Shown here: in pieces, positions 10,320 through 19,249 of the stretch | How the letters are laid out: each line of letters starts with the position of its first letter | Numbering within the stretch: position 1 is the stretch's first letter | Origin: CBFDBF01 sp050295355 | GTDB lineage: Bacteria > Pseudomonadota > Gammaproteobacteria > Chromatiales > Chromatiaceae | Assembly: GCA_050295355.1 (NCBI GenBank) | Contig: JBNKPL010000002.1 | Coordinates: forward strand, 1-64,000 | Direction: 5' to 3' | DNA: 64,000 nt | Translations under genes and position numbers: made by a program | The notes under the pieces: generated by a model | Told to the model about the DNA's origin: nothing | What the model saw: the letters and a program-made list of their open reading frames with translations, nothing else | Databases searched by the model: none

Positions 10320-11219
10320 TCAGGTACGCAGCTCGTGCCCGGTGAGTTGCAGGAACAGATCCTCCAGGGTGGGAGAGCGGATCTGCAAGTGGGTGAGGGG
10401 GATGCCGTTCTGGATCAACACCTGGATCGTGGCGTTCACATCGGTACTACTGATCTCGACCTTGCCGTTTCGCGGATGCAGAGTGAGTTGCTCCAGCTGC
10501 CCGAGATCCGGGATATCTTCTAGGGGCAGCGATAGCACCGACTCATCGAAATGTTTTTTCAGCAGCGCGCGCGGCGTGTCCTGGGCGATGATGCGGCCGT
10601 GATCCATGATGGCGATCTGGTCACACAGCTCGTAGGCCTCCTCCATGTAGTGGGTGGTGAGCACGATGGTCTTCCCTTCCGCCTTGATGCTGTGGATCAG
10701 GTCCCAGAAGTTGCGGCGGGATTGGGGGTCGAGGCCGGTGGTGGGTTCATCCAGAAACAGCACCTCCGGATCGTTGATCAGCGCGATGGCCAGCAGCAGC
10801 CGCTGGCGCTGACCGCCGGAAAGCTGATGGGTGTCACGCTCCAGGAATTCGGACAGGGCGTTGCGCTCAATCAGCTCTTCCAGTGGGCGGGTGCGGGTGT
10901 AGAGGTTCCGGAACAGGTTTAGCGTCTCCCGCACGCTGATGAAATCCTGCAGCGCCGTGTTCTGGAACATGATGCCGGCGTTTTCCCGAAACGCGCTGCC
11001 CAACGGCGCGCCGCGGTAGAGCACCTCGCCCTCCGTGGGCTCAAGGATCCCCTCCATGATCTCCACGCTGGTGGTCTTGCCCGCGCCATTGGGTCCCAGC
11101 AGTCCGAAACAGACCCCCTCGGGGATGGATAAACTGACCCCATCCACCGCCTTCACCGAGCGGTAGTGTTTCTTCAGATTGCGCGTTTCCAGCAGGGGCA
11201 TAAAGGGACGATCCGGCAA
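10320..11219 (-). CDS. ABC transporter ATP-binding protein
   Basis: A 299-residue ATPase. Walker A is GPNGAGKTT (about residue 40), the signature is LSGGQRQR, Walker B with catalytic Glu is LFLDEPTTGLD, and the H-loop is TTHYMEEAYELCD. The C-terminal 70 residues form the extra domain found in DrrA/CcmA-type exporters. It is the first gene of a two-gene operon with the ABC-2 permease. It is a generic multidrug- or lipid-type exporter ATPase; no more specific name is justified. Confidence 0.88.
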   Translation of the reverse strand: MPDRPFMPLLETRNLKKHYRSVKAVDGVSLSIPEGVCFGLLGPNGAGKTTSVEIMEGILEPTEGEVLYRGAPLGSAFRENAGIMFQNTALQDFISVRETLNLFRNLYTRTRPLEELIERNALSEFLERDTHQLSGGQRQRLLLAIALINDPEVLFLDEPTTGLDPQSRRNFWDLIHSIKAEGKTIVLTTHYMEEAYELCDQIAIMDHGRIIAQDTPRALLKKHFDESVLSLPLEDIPDLGQLEQLTLHPRNGKVEISSTDVNATIQVLIQNGIPLTHLQIRSPTLEDLFLQLTGHELRT

Positions 11220-11257
11220 AAACCGGCATTTTAGCCTAATCGCGCGATCGGCGGGGA

Positions 11258-13174
11258 TTACCAGCCGCCGCCACCGCCGCCACCGCCGCCGCCTCCCGAG
11301 GAGCCGCCGCCACCGCCGCCGGAGGAGGAGCCGGGGGCGGTGGACGAGGAGGAGATGGCGGAACTCATGGCGCTCCCCACGGCGCTGCTGAAACCCGTAA
11401 GGTTGTTATGGTTCCAGCTGTGTCCGTGGTACCAGCGCGGCTGGTACTCTTCGGCGCCGGCGCGGCTGAGGACGTCGCTGAAACGCTCCGTCCAGGCCTG
11501 CTCCACGTCCAGCGCGATGGCGTAGGGCAGGTAGGCCTCGAACAGCTCCGGGGTCTTCTCTGGCGGGTTCCTGAAGTTCAGTTCCTCTCCCTCCGCCACG
11601 GAGAGAAAGAGACGAAAGCCTTCCACCTTGTCCAGAAGTTTGCGCCCCGCCAGGGTGGGGGCCTTGAGCCACTGGTAAAAGTAGAAGTTGATCAGCAGGA
11701 CAACCAGGAATGTGGCCGGATAGACCAGGGAGACCTCTGAGACCAGCAATGCCAGGGCCCCGATCTCCGCTGCCACGAAGGGGATGGCGAACAGCGTGCC
11801 GCCCAGGGCGCCAAACAGGGAGCCGCCGCCGGCGACGACGCCCTTCCAGCTTTTGTAGGCATTGAGGACCAAGGCAAAGACACCGATGGTCCAGATGGTG
11901 AGCCACAGGGTGAAGAACAGGGCCACACCCTGCTGCTCTTCTCCCGGCAGCATCAGGACGCTGGCCGCAATCACCATCACGGAGAGCAGGATGCCCGCGA
12001 TCAGGTAACTGCTGTTGGTCTGAAAATAGACCTTTTCATAATCCCCCTTCAGGGAACGTTTGTGCACCTTCAGCGCCTTGCCGATCTTGGCGTGATTCAC
12101 CTGCTTCAGGGTCACGCTACTCGCACCGCTGCCGAACAGGGCGCTGGCGATCGCCCCCTCTCCCATGGCTAGTTTGACGTTCTGGTTGCCGCTCTTCTCC
12201 AGGGTAAAGATGCCGCTGGCTGACTCCTTGATCTTCAGGTAACCCTTGACCGCCAGATTGACAATGGCCGCGGTGAAGGTCTTGTCGTCATACCCCATGC
12301 GGCGGATGAAACGCATGGCGGCGGGGGAGTAGTTTTTCGGGGGGGAGTAAAGGGGCACGATAATGCCGGTCTCCGGGTCGCGTCCCACCGCGCGCCACAC
12401 CAGGAGGTAGTAAAGCAGCAGCAGTGCGCAGCCGCCGAACCCCGCCAGCGCGGTCTGGTTGTCCGCCAGGAACCAGTCGATCTGTTGCTCCCGGCTCGGT
12501 TCCGCCACATGGCCCTTGGGCCAGCCGACCACGATGGTGAGTCCCTCGCGGTTGCCCAGGGCGCGGGTGGTTGTGAAGCGGGCGCTCCCGTCGTAATCCA
12601 CCGCTGCCTGGTAGGCGTTTCCGCGCGCCCCTTGCGGCCCGGTATAGGCCTCGGTGGTTATCTGCGCCGCTGGAACACCAGGGGGCAGGGTAACCCGGGC
12701 GCTGGCCTGCTGAATGGGGAACTCCCAGCCGTTGCCGGTCACGTTCCAGTACAGTTCATCGTGGTCGTCGAAGAAGCCCAGTTGGCGGTTGGTGCGGTAG
12801 CGCAGGCTGTAGCTGTAGATGCCGTTCTTTAGAAAGACATTGCTGGCGCCTACATAGACGCGGATGCCGTTACCCAGCGATTCCGTGTGATAGGGTTCGC
12901 TATGGCCGTCACGCTGTACCGAAAGCAGGTCGAACGCCACCCGGTAGCGGTTGTTGAAACGGTCTTTATAGGTGGTTGGGAAGTCACGGTAGATGCCGCG
13001 CTTGATGCGGTTGCCTTCGGCCTGGACCTGGATGGTCTCGGTTACGATCATGCTCCCATCATGCTGCACCTGGATGTCGCTGTGGTAGTCGAGAATCGCC
13101 TCGGCACCGAAGGCCGCGGAGGCGCCCGCGAATATCAGTACCAGACCAGACAGAAGGCGTGGAAAAAAGGTCAT
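11258..13174 (-). CDS. DUF2207 membrane protein with glycine-rich tail
   Basis: A 638-residue protein of the YciQ/DUF2207 type. An N-terminal signal peptide (about 1-23, ending near AAFGA) leads into a beta-rich extracytoplasmic domain with VTETIQV and RGIYRDFPT. A membrane segment follows near 235-255, then a cytoplasmic region, a cluster of hydrophobic segments at about 390-510, and a tail of Ser and about 20 Gly ending in Trp. The tail is coded by near-perfect GCC/ACC repeats at 11260-11340. It overlaps the upstream lemA-type gene by 4 bp; the LemA/DUF2207 pair is widespread, but its function is unknown. Confidence 0.85.
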   Translation of the reverse strand: MTFFPRLLSGLVLIFAGASAAFGAEAILDYHSDIQVQHDGSMIVTETIQVQAEGNRIKRGIYRDFPTTYKDRFNNRYRVAFDLLSVQRDGHSEPYHTESLGNGIRVYVGASNVFLKNGIYSYSLRYRTNRQLGFFDDHDELYWNVTGNGWEFPIQQASARVTLPPGVPAAQITTEAYTGPQGARGNAYQAAVDYDGSARFTTTRALGNREGLTIVVGWPKGHVAEPSREQQIDWFLADNQTALAGFGGCALLLLYYLLVWRAVGRDPETGIIVPLYSPPKNYSPAAMRFIRRMGYDDKTFTAAIVNLAVKGYLKIKESASGIFTLEKSGNQNVKLAMGEGAIASALFGSGASSVTLKQVNHAKIGKALKVHKRSLKGDYEKVYFQTNSSYLIAGILLSVMVIAASVLMLPGEEQQGVALFFTLWLTIWTIGVFALVLNAYKSWKGVVAGGGSLFGALGGTLFAIPFVAAEIGALALLVSEVSLVYPATFLVVLLINFYFYQWLKAPTLAGRKLLDKVEGFRLFLSVAEGEELNFRNPPEKTPELFEAYLPYAIALDVEQAWTERFSDVLSRAGAEEYQPRWYHGHSWNHNNLTGFSSAVGSAMSSAISSSSTAPGSSSGGGGGGSSGGGGGGGGGGGW

Positions 13175-13719
13175 GAGGTGATCTCCGGCGGTGAGGCCTC
13201 GGTGGCGCTATGGAGCTGGAAAAACTCCGCCGGCCGGTAACGGAATAGGCGGGCGATCAGCAGGTCCGGGAAAGAGTCGATGCGAATGTTGAGATTGCGC
13301 ACGGCGCCGTTGTAGTAACGGCGGGCGTACTGGATATGGTTTTCCACCTCGGTAAGCTGCCGTAACAGATTCAGGTATTGTTGATTGGCCTTCAGGTCGG
13401 GGTAGGCCTCCGCGATTGCGATCAGTTCGCGCATGCGCCCGCTCAACAGCTCCTCGGTGCGGCCTTTCTCGGCCGGCGTTCCGGTTTGGTCCGCATGGCT
13501 GCGCAGGCGGGTGATCTCATCCAGGGTGGTCTGTTCATAGTGGGCGTAGGCGTTTACCGCATCGATCAGTTTCGGTATCAGGTCGTGGCGCCGCTTGAGC
13601 TGCACGTCGATATCGCTCCACGCCGCCAGCACCCGGTTTTTGTCCCGCACCAGCCGGTTGTAGATTATGACCGCCCAGATCAACAGCAGACCGGACAGGC
13701 CCCAGAGAATCAATTCCAT
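13171..13719 (-). CDS. LemA family protein
   Basis: A 182-residue protein with one N-terminal membrane helix (about 2-20) followed by the helical LemA domain. The signature NRLVRDKNRVLAAWSDIDVQ is followed by LKRRHDLIPKLIDAV, and the protein ends with the family-typical LFRYRPAEFF. LemA proteins are membrane-anchored, with the bulk outside the cytoplasm, and of unknown biochemical role. The stop overlaps the DUF2207 start as ATGA, indicating coupled translation. Confidence 0.88.
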   Translation of the reverse strand: MELILWGLSGLLLIWAVIIYNRLVRDKNRVLAAWSDIDVQLKRRHDLIPKLIDAVNAYAHYEQTTLDEITRLRSHADQTGTPAEKGRTEELLSGRMRELIAIAEAYPDLKANQQYLNLLRQLTEVENHIQYARRYYNGAVRNLNIRIDSFPDLLIARLFRYRPAEFFQLHSATEASPPEITS

Positions 13720-13778
13720 TCAGGTGTCCCCGAGATTGTGATTTCCTAATCCTACCCGGGTGTGTCTCTGGATAAAAG

Positions 13779-13812
13779 AAAACCCCGGGACGGAGACCGC
13801 CCCGGGGTTTTT
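13779..13812 (-). terminator. Rho-independent terminator of acs
   Basis: An 11-bp stem (AAAACCCCGGG at 13779-13789 with CCCGGGGTTTT at 13801-13811) has an 11-nt loop. On the minus strand the stem ends in GGGGTTTTCTTTT, a clear U tract just after the acs stop codon. Confidence 0.88.
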
Positions 13813-13828
13813 GGTGCGCGACTAGGCC

Positions 13829-15775
13829 TTAGCGGTTTGCGCGGTTTTCGATCAGGTGGTCCACCACGCTGGGGTCCGCCAGGGTGGAGGTATCGCCCAG
13901 GGCGTCGATCTCATTGGCGGCGATCTTGCGCAGGATGCGGCGCATGATCTTGCCGGAGCGGGTCTTGGGCAGCCCCGGCGCCCACTGGATGATGTTGACC
14001 TTGGCGATGGGGCCGATCTCCTTGCGCACCAGTTGCACCAGTTCATCCTTCAGTTCGTCCACATACTCCTCACCCATCATCAGGGTGACGTAGGCGTAGA
14101 TGCCCTGGCCGGTGATCTCATGGGGATAACCCACCACCGCGGCCTCGGCGACCTTGGGATGCAGCACCAGGGCGGATTCGATCTCGGCGGTGCCGAGGCG
14201 GTGGCCGGAGACGTTGAGCACGTCATCCACGCGCCCGGTGATCCAGTAGTAGCCGTCTTCGTCGCGGCGGGCGCCGTCGCCCGTGAAGTAGTAGCCGGGA
14301 TACATCTGGAAGTAGGTCTCGAAGAAACGCTTATGGTCGCCGTAGACGCTGCGCATCTGGGACGGCCAGGGATGTTTGATCGCCAGGTTGCCCGAGGCGG
14401 GGTTGCCTTCGATCTCGTTGCCCTGGTCGTCCAACAGGACGGGCTGTACGCCGAAGAAAGGATGGGTGGCGGAGCCCGGCTTCAGCGGCGTGGCGCCGGG
14501 CAGCGGGGTCAGCATATGGGCGCCGGTCTCGGTCTGCCACCAGGTGTCCACGATGGGACAGCGCTCATCGCCCACCACCCGGTAGTACCACTCCCACGCC
14601 TCGGGGTTGATGGGTTCACCCACGGTGCCGAGCAGGCGCAGGGAGTTGCGGCTGGTTTTCTTCACCTGCTCCTCGCCGGCGGCCATCAGGGCTCGTATCG
14701 CCGTAGGTGCGGTGTAGAACGAGGCCACGTTGTGTTTGTCGCACACCTGCCAGAAACGGCCCGCATCCGGGTAGGTGGGGATGCCTTCGAACATCAGGCT
14801 GATGGCGCCGTTGGTGAGCGGGCCGTAGACGATGTAGCTGTGGCCGGTGACCCAGCCGATGTCGGCGGTGCACCAGTAGACCTCGCCGTCCTTGTAGTCG
14901 AACACCGCCTTGTGGGTCATGGCCGCCTGCAGCAGATAGCCGCCGGTGGTGTGCAGCACCCCCTTGGGTTTGCCCGTGGAGCCGGAGGTGTAGAGGATGA
15001 ACAGCGGATCTTCCGCATCCATCTGTTCCGGCTCGCATACGGGATCGGCGGCGGCCAGGGCCTCGTGGTACCAGACGTCACGGCCTTCGGTCCACGCCAC
15101 CGGCTCGCCGCCGCGCTTCACCACGATGGAGGTGTGCACGTCGGGGCACATGTCCAGCGCCTTGTCGGCGTTAGCCTTCAGGGGCAGCGCCTTGCCGCCG
15201 CGGATGGACTGGTCGGCGGTGATCAGGCACTGGCAGTCGGAGTCGAGAATACGGTCCTTGAGGGCGTCCGGCGAGAAGGCGCTGAAGACGATGGAGTGCA
15301 CCGCGCCGATGCGGGTACAGGCGAGCATGGCCACCACCGCCTCGGGGATCATGGGCATGTAGATGGAGACCCGGTCGCCTTTCTTGACGCCGCGCTCCTT
15401 GAGCACATTGGCGAAGCGGTTTACATCGGCGTGCAGTTCGCGGTAGGTGACCGCGCGGTCCTCTTCCGGATTGTCGCTCTCCCACAGGATGGCGGTCTGA
15501 TCGCCGCGGCTGTCCAGATGGCGGTCCAGGCAGTTGTAGGAGACATTGAGCTTGCCGCCCTTGAACCATTCAATGTGCAGGTCGTCCTTGCCGAAGCTCC
15601 AGTCGAGCACCTTGTCCCAGGGCTTATCCCAGGAGAGAAACGCCTCCGCCTGCTCGGCCCAAAACCCTTCCGGGTCTTCCACGGAACGCTGGTACATTTC
15701 CTGATATTGAGCATCGGTGTAGTTGGCCTGGGCCGCAAAATCGGCGGGGACGTCGTATACCTTATCTTCGGACAT
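13829..15775 (-). CDS. acs: Acetyl-CoA synthetase (AMP-forming)
   Basis: A 648-residue enzyme (E. coli Acs is 652) that activates acetate to acetyl-CoA through acetyl-AMP. The adenylation P-loop YTSGSTGKPKG is at about 260-270. The C-terminal TRSGKIMRRILRK carries the lysine (about 608) that is acetylated by Pat-type enzymes to switch the protein off. The start is the ATG at 15775, preceded by AAGGAG; a TTG further upstream lies before that ribosome-binding site and is rejected. The gene lies in a same-strand cluster with an acetate-type symporter, which supports acetate as substrate. Confidence 0.96.
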   Translation of the reverse strand: MSEDKVYDVPADFAAQANYTDAQYQEMYQRSVEDPEGFWAEQAEAFLSWDKPWDKVLDWSFGKDDLHIEWFKGGKLNVSYNCLDRHLDSRGDQTAILWESDNPEEDRAVTYRELHADVNRFANVLKERGVKKGDRVSIYMPMIPEAVVAMLACTRIGAVHSIVFSAFSPDALKDRILDSDCQCLITADQSIRGGKALPLKANADKALDMCPDVHTSIVVKRGGEPVAWTEGRDVWYHEALAAADPVCEPEQMDAEDPLFILYTSGSTGKPKGVLHTTGGYLLQAAMTHKAVFDYKDGEVYWCTADIGWVTGHSYIVYGPLTNGAISLMFEGIPTYPDAGRFWQVCDKHNVASFYTAPTAIRALMAAGEEQVKKTSRNSLRLLGTVGEPINPEAWEWYYRVVGDERCPIVDTWWQTETGAHMLTPLPGATPLKPGSATHPFFGVQPVLLDDQGNEIEGNPASGNLAIKHPWPSQMRSVYGDHKRFFETYFQMYPGYYFTGDGARRDEDGYYWITGRVDDVLNVSGHRLGTAEIESALVLHPKVAEAAVVGYPHEITGQGIYAYVTLMMGEEYVDELKDELVQLVRKEIGPIAKVNIIQWAPGLPKTRSGKIMRRILRKIAANEIDALGDTSTLADPSVVDHLIENRANR

Positions 15776-15875
15776 TGAATTCTCCTTCAACTCTTATCTA
15801 GTTCTGTTCAGAAGTTACAGGATTTGGCTCTGGGCTGTTCACAGGCCCTAGGGTACATCATTCTTAAAGCCAGTA

Positions 15876-16478
15876 TTACTCGGAAGTCCCGCTGCTGCGG
15901 GCCATCTGTGCCGGGGAGAGCCATAGCAGGGCGGACTCTTCCCCTTTATCGAGAATCTTTTTGGTGATCACATGACCACCCTCGGTGCGCCAGTGTACTA
16001 CCTTGTTTGCGTCGGGCATGTCCCTGGCCGAGGCGGCTTCCGGCAGCGGGTATCCCAACTGGTAGCGGAGATCCTTGCCCAGTTGGGCGTGGTAGTTGTG
16101 CCGGTAATTCACTTTCACCGCGGTAATGCCGGAGTCACGGAAAAACAGGGCGGCGGAATCGGCGGGCAGGTCGTTGAAGCTGCCGATCCTGCTGATGCAG
16201 TAGCGGTCGCCGAAGTCGGTTGCTTCATCCTTGCACTGCCAGGAAAACTCGGGGTAGAGCTGATGCAGTTCCGCCTCGTTAAAACGGCCGTCCAGTACCT
16301 TCAGATTGAGATAGAACGGCGCGTCTCCAAACACCCGCAGCAGAAACATGTCGCTACGGCGTTGCCCGTCCTCGGTAAACACCAGCCACCAGATGGGGCC
16401 GACCACGATGGTGACCAGCAGCAGCCGTTTATAGAATTTGGGCAACCTGATCTTGGCGTTCTTGTCGCGCGGTTTCAT
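15876..16478 (-). CDS. Hypothetical protein with N-terminal membrane anchor
   Basis: A 200-residue protein. One hydrophobic segment (about 18-34, LLLVTIVVGPIWWLVF) follows a basic N-terminus, so the remainder probably faces the periplasm. Two cysteines (about 81 and 93, in WQCKDEA and DRYCISR) could form a disulfide. No family is recognised. Its ATG overlaps the exonuclease stop codon as ATGA, so it is translated with the DUF294/exonuclease genes. Its conservation with that cluster in other genomes could not be checked. Confidence 0.7.
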   Translation of the reverse strand: MKPRDKNAKIRLPKFYKRLLLVTIVVGPIWWLVFTEDGQRRSDMFLLRVFGDAPFYLNLKVLDGRFNEAELHQLYPEFSWQCKDEATDFGDRYCISRIGSFNDLPADSAALFFRDSGITAVKVNYRHNYHAQLGKDLRYQLGYPLPEAASARDMPDANKVVHWRTEGGHVITKKILDKGEESALLWLSPAQMARSSGTSE

Positions 16479-17164
16479 GCGTTAATGAAGTCTCCGATGG
16501 TGTAATTTCCGCTGGGTGTCGCTTCCGCGGCCATGGCCAGAAAAAGCTCCGCGGTGGCCAGGGCATCATACAGGGCGTTGTGGGCCTTGTATTGGGGCAG
16601 GCCGAAGTGCGGCCGCAGATTGAACAGGCGCAGGTTGCCCGGCTGGATGGTGTGGTTGCGAAGCTCCAACAGCCGCAGGGCCATGGGCAGGGTATCGATA
16701 ATGGGAATGATGAACGGCAGCCCGTACAGGCGGCGGCAGGCCGCATCGATAAAGTTCTGCTCAATGTTTTTGTAATGGACCAGGATCACCTTGCCCGCCA
16801 GACGCAGCAGCAGCTTGGGCAGCAACTCCTCCAGCGGTTTGCCGGCGGCGGAATCGTCGTCGGTGATGTGATGGATCACCGCAGAAGATTCCGGAACCTG
16901 GCCCTTGATCCGCACAATCTCATGCCAGGCGGTATTGAGGCGTATGGTGTTGTGTTGCAGGTGAACCAGGCCGAAGCTGAGGATGCTGTCTTTGTCGGGA
17001 TCAAGCCCGGTGGTCTCCAGATCCAGCGCCACGATCTCCGCCTCCCGCCAGTCGTTTTTGTTGTCAACGAAGGGCACGGAAAGATAGTCGTGCATCACGC
17101 CGGGTGCGGCGCGGGAGAGGGCGCGCTTGCGTTGGGTCTCTTTGCTGAGGAAGCGTTTCCACAT
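16475..17164 (-). CDS. DnaQ-like 3'-5' exonuclease (DEDDh)
   Basis: A 229-residue protein with a DEDDh exonuclease domain. ExoI is ALDLETTGLDP (Asp and Glu, about residue 49), ExoII carries the HYKNIEQNFID region, and ExoIII is HNALYDALATAEL with His and Asp. It resembles the DNA polymerase III epsilon domain but lacks its polymerase-binding tail. It sits between the DUF294 gene and a small anchored protein, not with dna genes. The start could be GTG at 17176 or ATG at 17164; I prefer the ATG because AGGTG stands about 8 nt before it. Confidence 0.85.
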   Translation of the reverse strand: MWKRFLSKETQRKRALSRAAPGVMHDYLSVPFVDNKNDWREAEIVALDLETTGLDPDKDSILSFGLVHLQHNTIRLNTAWHEIVRIKGQVPESSAVIHHITDDDSAAGKPLEELLPKLLLRLAGKVILVHYKNIEQNFIDAACRRLYGLPFIIPIIDTLPMALRLLELRNHTIQPGNLRLFNLRPHFGLPQYKAHNALYDALATAELFLAMAAEATPSGNYTIGDFINA

Positions 17165-17176
17165 AACGTCATACAC

Positions 17177-19042
17177 CTAACGGAAACGCGCCAGCTGATA
17201 GCGGTGCTCCATGGTCTCTTGCATATCCTGGATCACCTTGAAGGCATCCTTCAGATGTTTCCGTTCCAGGGCCGACAGGTCGTCGGGGGCCAGATAGTTG
17301 TCGCTGGGTTCGCCGCGGCGGATCTGGTCCGCCTGGTGGCTGATGCGCAGGCTGGCGATAAACTCCAGGGCGTCCATCAGGTTTTCTCCCATCTCCTCGC
17401 TGAGGGCGCCGAGCTTGACCGCGATACGCAGGCGGTCGGTGGTGTTGGTGGCGTTGACCCCCTTGGAAAGGGTCAGCACCCGTGCGATGTCGGTGATGGG
17501 TACGATACCGCGGTGCTTGATATCCAGGGTGTCGTCGTGTTTGCCGTCGTGGATGAGCACAAAGGTGCGGAAGAAACCGAGCGGCGGCCGATGGGTCAGG
17601 GCGTTGGACGCCATGTAGGCGATGAAGATACCGTTGTCGCGGGTTTTATTGAGTATCTCCAGCTGCAATCGTTTGAATATCTTCTGATCGCCGTATACCG
17701 GACGCAGGTCGAAGAAGATGCTGGCCAGCATCAGCGCCTTGGGCTCCGGCTTGGTGATCCAGTCGCTGAAGTACTGGCGCCACACCCGCAGGGGTTGCCG
17801 CCATTCAGGATTGCTGGCCATGGCGTTGCCGGGGCAGTAGACGAAGCCGCAGGCGTTGAGTCCGTCACAGACGCGATTGGCCAGGGCCTCGAAATAGGGT
17901 TCGTGTTCGGCGGACAGGTCATCGGAAAGAATCAGGGCGTTGTCCTGATCCGAGTGCGAGGTCTGCTCCCGGCGCGCCTGGGAGCCGCCGCAGACCCAGA
18001 CGAAGGGGACCGGCTCCGGCCCCAGCTCCTGCTGCGCCATTTCAATCAGGCGCGTGGTCACCGCGTCGGTGATCAGGGAGACCGCCTCGCCGATGTGCAG
18101 GGCGGTGGCGCTGGAGTTGGCCAGCTGCAGTTGCAGCGCGGGCAGACGCGCGCAGATATCCACCAACTGTTGCAGCTCTTTAGCCTTGCGGACGTCGGTG
18201 ACGATGAAGGCCGGGTTGCGGCTGTTGTGACGGGTGATGTCGGTGGCGGTAAGCATGCCGTACATCCGGTCACCCTTCATTACAGGCAGGTGATGCACAT
18301 GCAGCCGGGTCATGGTCATCATCGCTTCCAGCGCCAGGGCATCGTACTGGATGGTCTCCAGATTGCTGGTCATGATGGTGTGGGCCGGATGCTCCACGTC
18401 CAGTCCCTCGGCCACGCAGCGTTTGCGCAGGTCACTGTCGGTAATGATGCCGGCCAGTTTCCCAGACTCCATCAGCATTACCGAGGATACGTTCTGTTCG
18501 GTCATGAGCTGAGCCGCTTCCCGGATGCTGCAATCCGCTTCCAGGGCCACTGCGGCTTTTTTTACCAGATCGGATATCTTGACTGACATGTGAGTCATGC
18601 CGTCCGCGGGCTCTTTGACATTGCCGGAGGCCGCCCGCCGCAGCCGTTCGCGGATGGAATTCTTGAAATGGAGGTCGAACTCCTCCGACTCCTGGCACAG
18701 GCCTTTCAGGTCGGCGCAGGAGAGTAGATAGAGCAGGGTGTCTTCCACCGCCAGGTTGTGGCTGGTGAGGTCGAAATCCACCAGTTGGCAGGGAGAGGTG
18801 TAGTAGTCCCCTTCCGCCAGCTTGCCGTGCAGCTTCCCTTTTTCGTCCCGAAGCTCAATGGCGCCGCTGCGCACGATATAGAGATACTCGCCATCGGCGT
18901 CGGCCGGGGGAAATGCGCTGCCGCGCCGCAGATAACGGATCTGCAGCGTCTCTGGGAGCTGGTTCAAGCGCTCTTCCGGCAAGGCATCGAATGGATGCCG
19001 GAGCGCCAGAAAGTCCCGGATTTCGACTAGTTCGATTTCCAT
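17177..19042 (-). CDS. cNMP-binding / CBS / DUF294 nucleotidyltransferase-like protein
   Basis: A 621-residue signalling protein. Order: cyclic-nucleotide-binding domain (about 20-130), two CBS domains (about 150-275) that usually bind adenosine nucleotides, the DUF294 nucleotidyltransferase domain with GGSQARRE followed by SDQDNALIL (about 349-370, both metal Asp present), and the DUF294 C-terminal helical domain (about 470-615). The domain resembles the uridylyltransferase part of GlnD, so transfer of a nucleotide to a protein is possible but unproved. I start at the ATG at 19042; the frame stays open upstream to 19228, but that part lies against the symporter terminator. Confidence 0.88.
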   Translation of the reverse strand: MEIELVEIRDFLALRHPFDALPEERLNQLPETLQIRYLRRGSAFPPADADGEYLYIVRSGAIELRDEKGKLHGKLAEGDYYTSPCQLVDFDLTSHNLAVEDTLLYLLSCADLKGLCQESEEFDLHFKNSIRERLRRAASGNVKEPADGMTHMSVKISDLVKKAAVALEADCSIREAAQLMTEQNVSSVMLMESGKLAGIITDSDLRKRCVAEGLDVEHPAHTIMTSNLETIQYDALALEAMMTMTRLHVHHLPVMKGDRMYGMLTATDITRHNSRNPAFIVTDVRKAKELQQLVDICARLPALQLQLANSSATALHIGEAVSLITDAVTTRLIEMAQQELGPEPVPFVWVCGGSQARREQTSHSDQDNALILSDDLSAEHEPYFEALANRVCDGLNACGFVYCPGNAMASNPEWRQPLRVWRQYFSDWITKPEPKALMLASIFFDLRPVYGDQKIFKRLQLEILNKTRDNGIFIAYMASNALTHRPPLGFFRTFVLIHDGKHDDTLDIKHRGIVPITDIARVLTLSKGVNATNTTDRLRIAVKLGALSEEMGENLMDALEFIASLRISHQADQIRRGEPSDNYLAPDDLSALERKHLKDAFKVIQDMQETMEHRYQLARFR

Positions 19043-19195
19043 GGGAAAAGTATAGCTACCTTCTTTAATCGCCTGCCAATCCTGTGTACAGGGCGCATTT
19101 GGCCGCTGTAGCGCAAGGTATTTGGAGGCCAGGCAAGACAGGTTCCGGTTCTGTGTTTCCACTCCGGAACGGCGGTTGTCTTCCCTGGCCTCCAG

Positions 19196-19227
19196 CGAAA
19201 AAAAAGTCCCGCCTGGGCGGCGGGACA
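19196..19227 (-). terminator. Rho-independent terminator after the symporter gene
   Basis: An 8-bp perfect stem (GTCCCGCC at 19207-19214 and GGCGGGAC at 19220-19227) has a 5-nt loop. On the minus strand it is followed by a run of eight T. It ends the DUF4212-symporter transcript, so the DUF294 gene needs read-through or its own promoter. Confidence 0.88.
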
Positions 19228-19249
19228 AAGAATACCTTCAGCTAGTTCA

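Noticed and set aside
17177..19228. Longer start for the DUF294 protein at 19228
   Set aside because: The extra 62 codons lie against the symporter terminator and show no family resemblance; the ATG at 19042 begins just before the cNMP domain.
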